A model generated the notes under the pieces. It made no database searches, was not told where the DNA came from, and saw only the letters and a list, made by a program, of their open reading frames with translations. This document shows, one piece after another, positions 1 through 11,815 of a DNA stretch of 64,000 nt; positions within the stretch are counted from its first letter, which is position 1; each line of letters opens with the position of its first letter. The position numbers and the translations under genes were made by a program. The stretch is from Sesamum alatum (taxonomy: Eukaryota; Streptophyta; Magnoliopsida; Lamiales; Pedaliaceae), in NCBI GenBank assembly GCA_034509735.1, contig JACGWO010000005.1, positions 36,052,479-36,116,478 on the forward strand, read 5' to 3'.

Positions 1-792
1 CGTTTCTAATGTGTCCGAACGAGGAGAAGTTGGGTTGAAGGACACAAACACAAATGAATTGCAAAAACCAAATCAGCTTCCAAATGCAAAAGTGACCTGC
101 CTTGCCTTTGACTGCTTCATGTCGAGTTTACCGATGTTTTTGTAGTTCATGATTTATCATATCATTCAATATATTTAAATTTAATATATTAATAATTGAA
201 TTATCGAATAGGTTCAAACAAGACAAAAAAACAAAAAAATTACTATAACAGTTAATTTTTATTTCTCTCTCTCATTTTCTTTCAATAATTTCTCAATATA
301 TTTTCTAAAATATTAATTTTTAAAATTCAAAATCAATTATGCATTCACATCTGAGCGTGTCGTATATACTCGTATATTAGAACAATCAACGAAGGACAGG
401 TCAAATTTGTTAAACAACTATACTAATGTATTATATATCATATATTCTATGAGACGATAGTCTCTTGGGTCATATACACACCAAATTTGGTATTTAATTT
501 CTAGATAAAGTAAAAAGGTCAGACAAACAAATGTAAAGTCTCGTGCGTTTGTCGTATATAAATTTCATGGGAAATGAAATGAATATAGCATTAAGTTTGT
601 GTTTTAGAGAGAAAAGTATAAATATTTTTTTTCATAATGTATAAATTTAAAATGAGCTAAATATGTGTATAACCTTTTTATAATTTACATGAGAACGTTA
701 TATATATATATATATATTACTATTGAGCTTATGTTGCTGTTCAAAAAGTTTTCTAAAAGTTTTGAGCTTACAAGTCAAAGGTTGAGGCCTCA
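1..792. other. Gene-free AT-rich stretch
   Basis: No supported gene. The sequence is AT-rich with stops in all frames. A (TA)n run lies at about 700-717. A possible diverged repeat cannot be excluded, but no terminal inverted repeats or target duplications are visible. Confidence 0.6.
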
Positions 793-1048
793 TCTATACT
801 AATATAAAAACAAAAGAGTTTATACACTCATAAATGATGATTAATGACATCGTTGCATTATTTTTTTGTAAAGTCAAAAATGCCCTTCAACCGATAAGAT
901 GATTAACTTATTCAACTTCTCAAGTTTTACTTTTAACTTAACTGTCAAATTAATATATTTATATATTTTATTTTTATTTATAATATATTTTAATGCATAA
1001 AAAATATTTATTATATGCATGCAAGAATGACGTGTCACGACGGCTAGC
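793..1048 (+). mobile_element. Small non-autonomous Helitron, copy 1
   Basis: The 5' end reads TCTATACTAATATAAA directly after a host A, the classic Helitron start (insertion between A and T, element 5'-TC...CTRR-3'). The 3' end has a GCATGC-containing hairpin-like stretch and then CTAG, followed by C where T is expected. The interior matches the opposite-strand copy at 2785-3075, including the phrase AGTCAAAAATGCCCTTCAAC. There is no coding capacity, so mobility would depend on a Rep/helicase supplied in trans. Confidence 0.7.
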
Positions 1049-1289
1049 AATAAAAAGAAGCTTTAGGTTTGAGACTTGAGTCCCGTAATTGTGGGTATAT
1101 AATATATATATATATATATATTTATAGCAGTTTCTTATTTTTGTGCCTCATTTGAACGTATTCATTAATTTAAATGATTGATGTATTGAATCAATTTTTA
1201 AATTTGAATGTATTGAATAATGTAATGAACCACATATAATAAAAAAAAAAAAAGATCACATAGTTGGAAAAAATTACTTACATTTTAAA

Positions 1290-1500
1290 TATATATTTTT
1301 TATTTGTGTGAGTCAGTTACAATTACATCATAAGCTTCAACAATCAATATACGTTAATTATTAACTTTAAATGTGTATAATTAATCCAGCAACAACTACT
1401 ATTAAAATAAATTAATACCCATATTGATGAAATTCGAACCTATAACCAAGAGATTATAGAGCCTCAGTTTCGCCAACTAAATTAAGTCTCGTTGGCCCAT
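1290..1500 (-). mobile_element. tRNA-derived SINE, degraded
   Basis: Read on the minus strand, there is an A-box-like segment near 1470-1490 (TTTAGTTGGCGAAACTGAGG) and a B-box, GGTTCGAAT, near 1434-1442. These are the internal RNA polymerase III promoter boxes, spaced as in tRNA-derived SINEs. The tail region is AT-rich and worn. The same family occurs at 20893-21155, 36171 and 51991. Confidence 0.5.
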
Positions 1501-1629
1501 TTTAAATAAATTAAAAGTGCATAAATTGAGCTATTTGGAGACTCTCGTAAAGATAATAATGTGAGTTTTAACACGACAACTTATTTTATCTATCCCCAAC
1601 ATTGTAACTAAAAGGTCAATAAAACTTGT

Positions 1630-1830
1630 GCTTAGTTCAAAAAAATTTTAAAAATTAAATAAAAAATAATCAGTGTATAAGGGCATTTTGTTCAGTTTAC
1701 CCATAAAATGGATGGAAATGGGTTATTTGTTAGATGGTTACAAACTTTATGAAGGTATTTATAATTTTTCAAACAATAAGGATGTATTTGTAATTATACC
1801 AAATCTCAAAGAAATAGTTGTAATTTACCC
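1630..1830. mobile_element. Mutator-type miniature element, one end only
   Basis: This matches the terminal half of the family seen complete at 40466-40892 and 58830-59220. It runs from the 'cataagggcattttg' region to the terminus TTGTAATTTACCC. The other end is missing or unrecognisable, so no target duplication can be assigned. Confidence 0.55.
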
Positions 1831-2390
1831 TGGAACTAATTATTGATTAGCAGTCCTATTTGACCAGGTAGGTAGGCACCAAATCCAATGTAATATTGCA
1901 AAAACAGTCCTCCCTCATCTTGAACTAATTAAATTAACATCTATATTCAATGATTCTTGAATTCAATTTTGTCTCAAATCCGTCCGTCTGGGTTGTAAAA
2001 GGGCACAATATTGACTTTATTTAAGTGATCTATTTTCTAATCATTGACTTTATATCATGATTAATTGTTATAATTAATAATAAAAGATATGATGAATGTT
2101 AATTGACCACGAATATACAATAAAGTACTAGTAGTTGTTTTTATAAGTGAGGTCAAATATTATCCACAATTAAAAATTATTGCGAATGTTTTGATATAAA
2201 TTAACCACATTAAAAACTTAAATTTTCACATTGAATGATAAATAAGCTAAAAATTGGAGTGCACAAGAACAATTAAAGCTAAAATGCAAAAATTTATACT
2301 GCTTCAATAGAAATCTTTCACGGGACATTATTAATAAATTGAAATGGTTTTTGAATTTCAATGTAATGAATTACATATTATTAAGAAAAA

Positions 2391-2680
2391 AGATGAATTA
2401 TAATAACTTTTCATGAGGTTTGACATAATTATAGATACTCTCGTTGTTTCAAAAATTACAAATACCCCCCGTCGAGGTTCGTAATTTTTAACCAAGAGCC
2501 TAAAATGGTCCATTTTACCCTTGATTTTTTTTTTAAACTGTAGAAAAATTGGTCGAGACAAATTACATTATTGCTCCTCTATGTAAAAAACGTAAGAAAC
2601 CTCTTCTTGCGCATTTTTGTCCAAAAAAATTTAAAAAACTTTTGAAAAATAATTCAATTTGCATAAGGGCATTTGTGAAT
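2391..2680. mobile_element. Mutator-type miniature element, other end only
   Basis: It starts with a worn version of GGGTGAATTATAAT. It then follows the family consensus ('aggtttgacataatt', 'gttgtttcaaaaattacaaatacc') up to 'ttgcataagggcattt', where similarity stops. It is truncated relative to complete family members (about 390-430 bp). Confidence 0.55.
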
Positions 2681-2784
2681 ATTGCTAACTATTCTGCACA
2701 TACAGATCATTAGTACAATTCGATTTATGTAATCCCAAAAAAATCATTACTGAATACGACCTAGACGGCCACCAATCAATATAT

Positions 2785-3075
2785 ACTAGCTAACGTGGCA
2801 CGCCGTTCCTGCGTGCATATAATAAATATTTTTTTGTATTTTAAAATATATTATTATTATAAATAAGAGAAAAATATAAACCATTACATCACATTAAAAA
2901 AAATAAAAGAAAGAAAAAAAACTAATTTATCAATTAGTGAAACTTTGGAAGTTGAGTAAGTTGGTTATATTATCAGTTGAAGGGCATTTTTGACTTCACA
3001 AAAAATGGTGCAACGGTGTAAGTAACTACCGTTTATGAGTGTGGAAGGGGGTTTTCTTTATATAATAGTATATAT
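2785..3075 (-). mobile_element. Small non-autonomous Helitron, copy 2
   Basis: On the minus strand the 3' end is CTAG followed by T, preceded by a clear hairpin: GCACGC, a 7-nt loop, then GCGTGC (plus-strand 2798-2816). The 5' end near 3070 is a worn TATACTATTATATAAAG. The interior matches the copy at 793-1048 in opposite orientation. This is the expected Helitron architecture: terminal hairpin about 10-15 nt from CTRR, no inverted repeats, no target duplication. Confidence 0.75.
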
Positions 3076-3430
3076 ATATATACATATATGCATAGTTTAT
3101 GATTCACTAAAACAAGATTTCTTTTTTATAGTCGCGATTCATTATATCATTCAATACATACAAATTCAAAAAGTGATTCGATACATCAATATATTCAAAA
3201 TTCTAAAGAGAAATTCAATACATCAATAATACGTTTAAACGAGTAAAAAAAAAAACAAAAAGCAAAAACAAAAAACAAAAAACTACTATAGAAATAAACA
3301 TATACATAAATTCATGGGACGCAAACCACAACTTTTTAGTCATGAAGCCACAACATACTAATTGAATAACACCTGATTGACACTAAAACAAAATATCTAA
3401 TAAGTGGGAAAGAAAAGGGATTATGAAGTA

Positions 3431-3670
3431 GGGCAAATTACAACGGGCTCCTCTAATGCTTGTCATAATTATAAATACCCTCTCGTTGTTTGAAAAATTA
3501 TAATATTCTAAAATTAGTGATCATTTAACAAATACCCCTCATGATAACCGTTGTGGGGATGAGTATTTGTTAGACGTCAGTTAATTTTAAGAAGGTATTA
3601 ATAATTTTTTAAATAATAAAAAAATATTTATAACCATGATAATTTCAGAAAAGCCCATTGTATTTTACAC
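3431..3670. mobile_element. Worn Mutator-type miniature element
   Basis: The left end GGGCAAATTACAAC resembles the family terminus GGGTAAATTACAA. The right end is GTATTTTACAC. The interior holds the recurring phrases 'gttgtttgaaaaattata' and 'aataaccgttgtgg'. Its flanks show no matching 9-bp duplication, so the ends or flanks have decayed. Confidence 0.5.
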
Positions 3671-4117
3671 TGTCGAAAGAAGCAAGATTTCAATAGATTA
3701 TTGCACGTGGAGTTGAAAAAGAGACAAAATTGCAAGTGAAGTAGGATTCTGCTTTTGTTGTGAACTGTTGCAAACTATGAAGACAGAAACTGGTGATCCA
3801 ACAATTTCAATGATATTTACCAACATTAACAATATTATAATGGAGACTTCTAGAATCCAATTTTGAATGTCTCAATGACCAACACAGGAATATATTGGCT
3901 CAGACAAATTCGTTCAAATCATTAATTGAATTCTCATGTCCTAACATTCTATGAATCAACATTAATTTAGATTTCCTTTGTTGAATATATGGGGCTATTA
4001 TATGACATTCTTCCTCGTAAGTTGTTAACATCTCTGACCTAAATTTTACTTTGTTACAATTGGGGTTGGTGTCTTTTTGACGAACAATTTATAAAAATAT
4101 TTTATAAGATAACGAGG

Positions 4118-5185
4118 GCATGCATCCTACGTTAGCTGCAGATGATGAGTTCAAGTGGGTTATAAGCTCTAAAGATTTCTCTCTTTAGTAAAAATGTTAT
4201 TTTTAAAAAAATCGTGAGTCTTTTACGAAATTAGAACGGATAATACATCATTCAATATAACATCAAATTGCATTGTGCCCCACATATTTGATGTTATTTG
4301 TGAGAACGATGCTATGTGCCCATCCCAAGTCCCTCGTTTGGAGTTGTATAGTATGCATCCCACGTTGGTTGCATATGAGGAGTTTGAATGAGTTATAAAC
4401 CTCAATGGCTTCTTTTCTTATCCAGGTTTCTTTTTGGGACAAAACTGAGTTAGAACGGATAATATCTCGCACAATGTGGACTGGGCTCAGTCGAAGCCAT
4501 ACGATCGAGTGCCCACCCAATTGGACAGACTGTTGACATGTGTCAGTGGGACCCACTCCCATGTTGCAATATCAATTACAATAATATTTCTTTGCTTTGA
4601 CATGTTTCTTGCAATATCAATTACAATAATATTTCTTCGCTTTGACGTGTTCATTACTATATCAATCATCATATTTAAGATAAAAGAAGTTCATTAAAAT
4701 AGAAATTCACTACTTCATGTAGCTAATCGACGCAACAAGTCTTAGAACAAAAATATGAAATCCAATGAAAATATAAATACAAAATTTTATTATTTTTAAT
4801 AATACCTTCAAAATATAGGGTACTGATTAAATAATAATATACAACAATATGAAATTCGGATTTCAATTTTAACTCATAGCAAATATATATATATATATAT
4901 ATATTTATTATTCGCCCAAGCAAAACACACTAATGTGGAGAAAAATACCTTTGAACAACAGAACCTCCGTCAGCGGCCGGTGAAATTCCGGCAATAAGGA
5001 GAACACTTGTGATTGGTGATAAATATGGTAAATAAAAGAAGCGAAAAGTAAAAACATAAGTTAAATCTTGAAAATTTAGGTAAAACTAAATAAATAAGCA
5101 ATGTGGGTCCCATTGACACGTGTCAACTATAGGTGGAATTGGGTGGGCACCTGAACGTTGGCATCGACCGAGCTATAGATCCGAT
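4118..5185. repeat. Pair of direct repeats and an outer inverted repeat, unclassified
   Basis: Two related segments lie head to tail at about 4118-4258 and 4349-4475. Both contain 'catgcatcc(t/c)acgtt(a/g)g', then 'gagtt...gttataa', and both end in 'gttagaacggataata' or close to it. Separately, 4478-4555 and 5101-5185 form an imperfect inverted repeat sharing GTGCCCACCCAATT and a GTTGACACGTGTCA-like core. This could be a small LTR-type (TRIM-like) relic. I cannot classify it further and see no coding sequence. Confidence 0.4.
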
Positions 5186-5484
5186 TGTGTCACACGTCAT
5201 ATCATAAGAAAATATCTTATACTATTCTTTTAAGTATATAAATAATGTATATTTTACATATATAATGTGTATATATATAAATTAAACATAAAAAATGAGA
5301 TAAAAAAAAAAACAAAAAAAAAAAAACGTCTCTTTTAACTCTTCCCCTTCCAAAATGTACACCTCTAAAAATTAACTCGCAACACTTAAACCATACAGCT
5401 TAAAATATAATTAAGTAGTTTCGATTAAACTTTTTATCACGCTAGCCTAAGACGGTAAATCATTGGACGCGAGTCGAATGCGTT

Positions 5485-5730
5485 ATTGTTCAAGTTTATT
5501 TAATTATTTATCGAGCTTGAAAAATTAGGTTTGAATTGAGTTTGATTATTTATTTAATCGAGTTTAATTGAGTTTTAATTGAATCAAACATGAATCAAGC
5601 TCGAATAATTTGATATTTTTAAGTATATTATATAATTTTTAAATAAATTTAACAAATTGAATTCAAACAATTTTTTATAAATCGATGTCAATAAAATATC
5701 AAGTAATTTGATTTATTTTTCGGCCTACCC
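5485..5730 (+). mobile_element. 'Cgagctcgaat' miniature repeat, copy 1
   Basis: The segment has internal palindromic richness (TCGAGCTTGAA, 'gttttaattgaatcaaacatgaatcaa', 'caagctcgaataatttga') and matches 32724-33045 in the same orientation and 28810-29125 in reverse. The style resembles hAT-derived miniature elements in plants, but clean termini and target duplications are not visible here, so the class is an inference. Confidence 0.5.
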
Positions 5731-6206
5731 TAACCTCCTTGAGTTAGGTTTATATTTTATGATGAAGTGGATGTACCTTCACCATAACATATTACATGAT
5801 AATTTTAGTTCTAGATTTGGCCCAAACATGTTAAAAAAAATTGATGAGGCTACTTTTGGGTTGGCCCAATACTTGATTGTGGGCTAGTTGAATTGGACCA
5901 TTAGTATGTATTAGTGGGCCTGAAACTTGGGCCTTTTATAAAAGGCCCAGTATATGTGTAGGAAATTAAGAAGCATAGGCTATTTAATTTGAAGTTGTTT
6001 TATATAAGATATCTATTAATATATATATTTGAAGAGGGTCCTTTGATCAAAATTGAGCAATTTTGACTAAATTCTAATTTTCTAGAATTTTAATTTTTTT
6101 TATTATAATAAATATTCCTATTGGTTACTTTAAAATTGGGAAGTTAATAACTAATTTTTTTCATACATAATTTTAATTAATTTAGACTATCAATATTAAT
6201 TACTGG

Positions 6207-6650
6207 TTATGTTATCATATTTTAATTAATCATTCTATATTATCTATTGATTATGCTGTAATTAGCAAGTTTCATTGGATTGCAGCGGAAATCCAATAAG
6301 GATTAGCAATCAATATAATTCATTGGTTTGAATGCCTTAAAATTTGCAATCAATACTTTATGATTGCAAACTTTTCATAAAAGTATACACAATAGTAATA
6401 CACAAAAATATAATTAATTAGGATTTTAGATTCCTATAGTTTTATATCAACATTAATGGCCTTAAAATTAGCAATTAATATTTTAAGATTGCAAACTTTC
6501 CATAAATATATACTAGGCAAACGACTTATCATATTTTAATTATTTATTCTATATTAATTATTAATTATGACATTGATTATGTTGCAATCATAAGTTCCAT
6601 TGGCCCGCGCTAAAAAATCCAACGAATATTAGCAATTTTTAGTAATCATA
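6207..6650 (+). repeat. Direct repeat with about 315-bp offset
   Basis: Two related segments, 6207-6317 and 6525-6650, share 'ttatcatattttaatta', 'gattatg(c/t)tg(t/c)aat' and 'ccattgg...aatccaa(t/c)', and a further pair shares 'gccttaaaattagcaat'. This is probably an old tandem duplication. No open reading frame is present. Confidence 0.45.
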
Positions 6651-7148
6651 TTCGAGTAGAGGTAGGAATTATACAAGCTTATTCAATATAACTGGATCTT
6701 TAAATGTTGGATGGGTTATTAAATTCGATTCTATGTTGTCTCCTTATTTCGATCTTTTTGTCTGTATATATTATGAGGTGGTATCCAAGAAGACTTGTAT
6801 AAATATTTGACCAGGTGTACGTTCTACTACATTTCTCTTCTGATTTTGTCCTCTATGTTCAGACCTTCTTTTATAATTTTGTTCTCAGTGCCCATTTAAT
6901 TTACACTCTACTATAATCAATGTCTGACAAAGTAGGTAACATTTATATCTCCTCTCATGCTTTTTTAAGAGTTTTCTCTCTACTCCAACTATATTACCCT
7001 GCAAGCAGCTCTCCATTTCACGTTGCTTAGAATTTTGAAGGCATGTTTTGGAGAGATTCTTCTCTTTCCTGTCTACCAATCGCCCTCCTTCAACTAAGGT
7101 AGGTTTGTGTTTGTTTGCGTCCGATCTTTTTTTTTTATTATTTTGTAG

Positions 7149-7305
7149 CACCAAAGGGAATCTGAGTTTCTCAACTCTGATGTTTACTACGCAGATACAA
7201 AATGTGGTGTCGATGGGGAAGGAGAGATTTTTGACAAGGAAAATTTCGGGATTTCAAATTGGGAAGATGAAGAGCTTGCAGGCATTTGTATGTTGCACAC
7301 ACACC
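7149..7305 (+). pseudogene. Possible captured or residual gene exon, product unknown
   Basis: After a plausible acceptor (T-rich tract then 'ttttgtag' ending 7148) one frame stays open and reads like real acidic protein: HQRESEFLNSDVYYADTKC, then VDGEGEIFDKENFGISNWED. A matching donor-like 'aactaaggtaggt' lies at about 7095-7107, so 7100-7148 could be an intron. The open frame runs straight into the hAT element at 7306. I do not recognise the protein and see no start codon context. It could be the remnant of a host exon disrupted by the hAT insertion, or a chance frame. Confidence 0.3.
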
Positions 7306-7432
7306 CAATGTTTTTAGACCCGGACTGGACATCCAACCAATCAAGTCACTGGATCACTGGGTCACTGGTCCGATCGGTCGGACGGGAGTCAAAAAAATGG
7401 TTGACCCAGACCCTACTATATATATAATTATA

Positions 7433-8385
7433 GGGAAAAATACAAGGACCCCCCCTGTGATATAGGGAATGTTCAAAAAACCCCCTGTGAAAATTAAAGT
7501 ATCATTTATACCCACTGTGTTATAAAACAAAGTTCAAAAAACCCCCTGAGGCCAGGTTTTGTAACGCACGCGCGTTGACTGCGCCTGGGCATGTAAAAAA
7601 CACATTTTTTGGACAATTTTGCCCTCCCCTTTCTCCTTATATTACATATAATATATATAATTAACAAATCTTAAAATAATAGAAATATATATTAATAATA
7701 AATATTATTTTATATAAATATATAATAATATCAATATTTTTAATATAATATTCTTTTAATATTAAAAAAATTAAAAAAACGAAAAAAAAAAAAAAGAAAG
7801 AGAGAGAGAGAGAGAGAGCGGCGGCGGCGAAGCCGCCGCAGCAGAGGACGGCGCGGCGAGGTGGCGTCGCCGGGCCCTCCTCACCACTGGCGACGACGGT
7901 CGCCCATCGCTGCAAGGGCGACGCCGTCGCCCAGACCAGATCTTGGTGACGGCGTCGCCCAGATGGGGAGCGACGGCCGTCGCCGTCGCCGTCGCCGTCG
8001 CCCCCCTCTGCGGAGGGTGGGGAAAGGGGGAAGGTGGAAGGAGGGGGTGGGGGTGGGGGTGGGGTGGGGGTGGGGGAGGGGTTGGGTTTTTTTTTTAAAA
8101 AGAATATAATCTTATTTTATAAAGTATAAAATTTTAATTTTATATATTGTGTATATATTATAATTTATAAATATATTTTAATTAAAATTTATATAATATT
8201 ATATATATATAATTTTAAATGTGAAGGGCATTTTAGTCATTGTTCCTAAAAATATGGGTTTGGGTTGACCAGGGGGCGGTGTGATCCATTGTTCGTAACA
8301 TAGGGGTGATGTTTGATATTAAAATTTTCACAGGGGGATTTTTGGTATTTTCCGATATCACAGGGGGTCAAAATGAATTTAACCC
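7433..8385. mobile_element. Mutator-type element with GC-rich insert, nested in the hAT element
   Basis: The ends read GGGAAAAATACAAGGACCCC and, inverted on the right, GGGTTAAATTCATTTTGACC, followed by the mirrored phrase CCCTGTGATAT. Both flanks carry TATAATTATA, a 9-10 bp target duplication typical of Mutator. The centre (about 7810-8090) is a sharp GC-rich island with repeated GTCGCC units and a G-rich tail (8045-8085), unlike anything nearby. An open frame across it (7861-8109, +) is arginine- and proline-rich; it is likely a by-product of composition and is not called as a gene. Confidence 0.75.
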
Positions 8386-8697
8386 TATAATTATACACAA
8401 ACATACTAGCAAACTTAAAAAATATATACTAACAATTAAACATACTAAGTGTATAAGTTCAACATAAATCTTGACTAAATAGACAAACAATTAAAAAAAA
8501 TAGTCAAGTGTACTACAATTTTGTAAAATCATCAAATCAATCAGAATCATCTTCATTCTCATTATTACTGTAATAAACAATTCTACTTTCACGACTAAAT
8601 TGTTCACTATCAGCCCCTGCAATTGGCTCAACATCGTTTGTCTCATTTGAAATAAACAATTAACAAAAAATAAGTTATAATAAAAATGTATTATTGA

Positions 8698-8709
<12 letters not shown>

Positions 8710-8744
<35 letters not shown>
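8710..8744. repeat. (TAA)n microsatellite
   Basis: About 11 consecutive ATA/TAA triplets inside the hAT element. Confidence 0.9.
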
Positions 8745-8745
<1 letters not shown>

Positions 8746-8961
8746 TTTTGAGTTTTGACCGATTTTCTATCTTCCTTTTTTTTTAATTTTTTTTTAAAAA
8801 ATTTGTGGACTGGTAGACCGGTCAACTGGTCAAATCGGTTTTGAACGGTCCGCACCGGTCCATTTGACAGGCGTTTTTTGCTTGGACCTGGCCCGGGGAC
8901 CTGGCCGGTTCCCGGTCAGATCCATCAAACCAGCCGGGCTGGTCCAGGTCCAAAAACATTG

Positions 8962-9379
8962 CACACACCCACAATAAAAGTCAACTAATGTGACCGAACA
9001 TTAATTGAAGGGTAAATCTAATGTTAAACATTGCGTAGTAAGCAATATATCATACAATTGCTTGGATAAGTGCCCACACCAAATGAGAATGGTAAAAGGC
9101 CATATTGGACAATTCTGTAGAGCTTAATCCAAATGATAGTAAGGATCTACTATTTCACAGCATTACTCAGTAGAAAAAGATAAACATGACCTTACTGTAT
9201 TATTCAGTAGTCAAGTGTGCTTGAAACTTGAACTGTCCATTTGGAGTCTCATACATTTAACCTGAAATTATGTTATTTATATCAGATTGTCATGATTGGT
9301 TATACGAAGTGTTAACATGGATATTATGCGTATTTTTATTGTTTTATTAATAGTCTTCTGTAGCGAGATTGAAAGCCCT
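8962..9379. other. Gap between hAT element and Helitron relic
   Basis: No gene or repeat terminus is recognisable. The segment may belong to the 5' part of the Helitron whose coding remnant begins near 9380, but I cannot align it to a protein. Confidence 0.4.
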
Positions 9380-11815
9380 CAAATGTATGATCCATGGACC
9401 ATGTGGGCAATATAATCTAAATGCCTCATGGGTGGTAGATAGAAAAGTGCTCTAAACACTATCCCAAAAAAAATTGTGATTAGACTACCATTGAAGGAGA
9501 TGGATTTGGGTCATATAGGAGTAGATTGATCCAAAAAATATTGTAATGATTAATGGGATATAAATAGACAACACGCAAATCATTTCATACAACCGTGACC
9601 TCCTTGTGTTGTTTGATGTGCACATATGTTGAGAAATATGCTCTCCAAAATTGATGAAGTATATGTACAAGTACATGTGTAAGGACACTAATTGGACTAT
9701 AATTGTTATTGAAAATAATATTGAAAGCCCTCAAATTATGAGCAGACGTACAGGCATGTTTATGAAATTAAACAATATTTGCATTGTCGTTATGTATCAG
9801 CTATTGAATCATGTTGGAGAATATATGAATTTGAGCTGCAAAGACATAGTATAGTATTGAAATCTTACAATACCATTTGTCAAATCAGCAATTTGTGGTA
9901 TTCCTTGAAGAACATCATTTGTATAACATTGTCGATCGTGAACGTATTCATTATACAATGTTAACCAAATGGTTTGAAGCAAACAAAGATATATGAAAGC
10001 AAGATCGTTACTTTATGTGGAATTTCTTACTGCTTAGATATGGAAGCGGGCTACAAAGGGCTCAGCCATGAGAACATATGGTAAATGTATTAGTAGGTTG
10101 TCTTATGCACATTCGAGTTTTGGAGAAAAATACAACTTGCGCATGCTACTCTATAAGTTCGTGGAGCTTAACGTTATGAGGATTTAAGAACTTTTAAGGG
10201 TGCATTTACCAAGAGGGATTGGGTTGTACTAAATTATTAATACAACTCAGTCCAATGTTTACTAGCCAATTTGTAGGTCCTGTATTAATAACAGGGCCCG
10301 GTACGGAAGTACTAAATGTTCTAATATCTATCTTAGCTTTTGGCCATGATTTTTAGTCCTGATCCAAGTCTAGCTTTTTTCATAATATTAAAAAACGGAA
10401 TTGCCCCTACTTTTGTAAGATTTATTATAATTTTTTCCTCATTAAATTTGCCATCTATTAAAATTTCTAACTGTTACTAAAATTTATTATCTTAAATTTA
10501 TTTATTATTTTCAGTGTTTTACTGTAATATTTTTATACAGTGTTTTAATTAATTTATGTGATGTGTTTTACAATCAAAATTTTATTATTTTAATTACTTT
10601 AATATTTTTTGTACAGTATGTTATTTAATATCTTAAATTTATTTTTTTATTTTCAGGATAGCATATAACTTAATCAAACTTATTTTCTTTTTAATTAAAT
10701 TAAAGCTAGACGAAATTGATTCATCTCCATAATTTTTTTTCCAAAGAGGTTGAGAAATATCATTCAGTAAATATTGACTTACAGTTACATCTTGCAAAAG
10801 GTATTTTAGGAATTTCATTGCTTGTCTAAGGTTTAATCCAATATAATAAATCATGCATAATACAAAAGTATTAATCCAGCTTTTCAAATAGGGTAAAGTA
10901 AACATCCTACTATTTATCTGGGCCAAATCCAATCCTACATTTAATTCAGGTTAATCCTGTCATGTATTTAATCATAACACAGAAATAAATGCACCCTTAT
11001 GAGATTATATATCCTACATTTAAGCAAGTATGTGCAGCTCGTGATTTGTTAGATGAGAATAATGAATGGCGCTTGGGCATCCTAGGTTAAACTTTGAAAT
11101 ATATTTTTCTACCGTGCTTATGTTTTCAGAGATAAAAAATCCTGTTAACTTATGGGAACGACATTGGAGATTTGTGGTGGATGCTTTGCAACACAAAGTT
11201 AAACGATATTTAATGGATGCCAACATACATTTAACCGATGAGGAATTAAAGGATTTGGCACTTCAAGAAATTTAGTGTATACTTAATAGAAATGGAAAGT
11301 CACTAGTAGACTTTCTTCCTATGTCCCAACCATCTTCCAGATCTTTTTGCCACATAACAAATAAACTTATATGGTTAGAGCTTCAATATAATACCATTGT
11401 GGAATTTAACCACGCTTCAATGATTTGACTGATGATCAGCTAAGAATTTATAATACTATAATTGAAGCATATGAGAGCATATGTGGTGGCCTTTTTTTTT
11501 TTTTTTTTTTTTAATGGTAGTGGGAGAACTAGGAAGACATATTTGTGGAAGACAACGATGCAAAATTTTAGGTCTCCAAAAAATTTCCTTATCAGTTGCA
11601 TCATCTAGAATTGCAGCATTGTTGTTACCAGGAGGAAGGACAGTGCGCTCGCCTTTCAAAATTTCATTTGATTTGGATAAATCATATTGTCATATCAACA
11701 TAAACTATAATTTAGCTCAATTAATTCAAAAGGCTTCATTGGTAATTTGGGATGAGAAGCCATTGATGCATCGACATGATTTTCAAAGTCTAGTAGCAAG
11801 TTAAGAAGCCAAGTG
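9380..11815 (+). pseudogene. Decayed Helitron Rep/helicase (RepHel)
   Basis: Translated piecewise in shifting frames, this follows a plant Helitron RepHel in order. 9390-9470 gives MIHGPCGQYN and a KCSKHYPKK-like stretch. 9590-9690 gives NRDLLVLFDVH and YMYKYMCK. 9778-9840 gives HCRYVSAIESCWRIYEFELQ. 10085-10180 gives RLSYAHSSFGEKYNLRMLLY. After an inserted element, 11010-11070 gives YEIIYPTFKQVCAARDLLDE, and then DLALQEI with SLVDFLPM. The helicase domain begins with a worn Walker A, GSGRTRKT (about 11517-11540), next to a 21-nt T run, and continues with VASSRIAALLLPGGRT and LIQKASLVIWDEKPLMHR (Walker B WDE). Frameshifts and stops are many and the C-terminal helicase motifs are missing, so it cannot make a working enzyme. 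In life the protein nicks and unwinds DNA for rolling-circle transposition. Confidence 0.85.
10197..10996. mobile_element. Harbinger/Tourist-type element inside the Helitron relic
   Basis: The ends are inverted: AGGGTGCATTTA on the left and TAAATGCACCC on the right. TTA flanks both sides (10194-10196 and 10997-10999), the 3-bp duplication of PIF/Harbinger elements. Removing it joins the Helitron reading 'FEDLRT-like' to YEIIYPTFKQ, which confirms it as a later insertion. The interior (800 bp in total) is AT-rich with no supported gene; the 97-codon minus-strand frame at 10639-10932 has no recognisable domain. Confidence 0.75.

Larger units (their letters stand above)
7306..8961. mobile_element. 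Non-autonomous hAT element
   Basis: The termini CAATGTTTTTAGACCCGGAC and (right end, reverse complement) CAATGTTTTTGGACCTGGAC form an inverted repeat of about 20 bp. The flanks carry an exact 8-bp duplication, CACACACC (7298-7305 and 8962-8969), the size expected for hAT. The ends are rich in 'ccgg/ggtcc' motifs, also usual for hAT. A minus-strand fragment near 8549-8655 is open and acidic (FSRESRIVYYSNNENEDDSD then stop), possibly a remnant of a transposase C-terminus. About 950 bp of its length is a later insertion (7433-8385). Confidence 0.8.

Noticed and set aside
7861..8109. Arg/Pro/Gly-rich frame in the GC island
   Set aside because: Made of simple GTCGCC and G-run repeats inside a transposon. 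No start context or domain, so not called as a gene.
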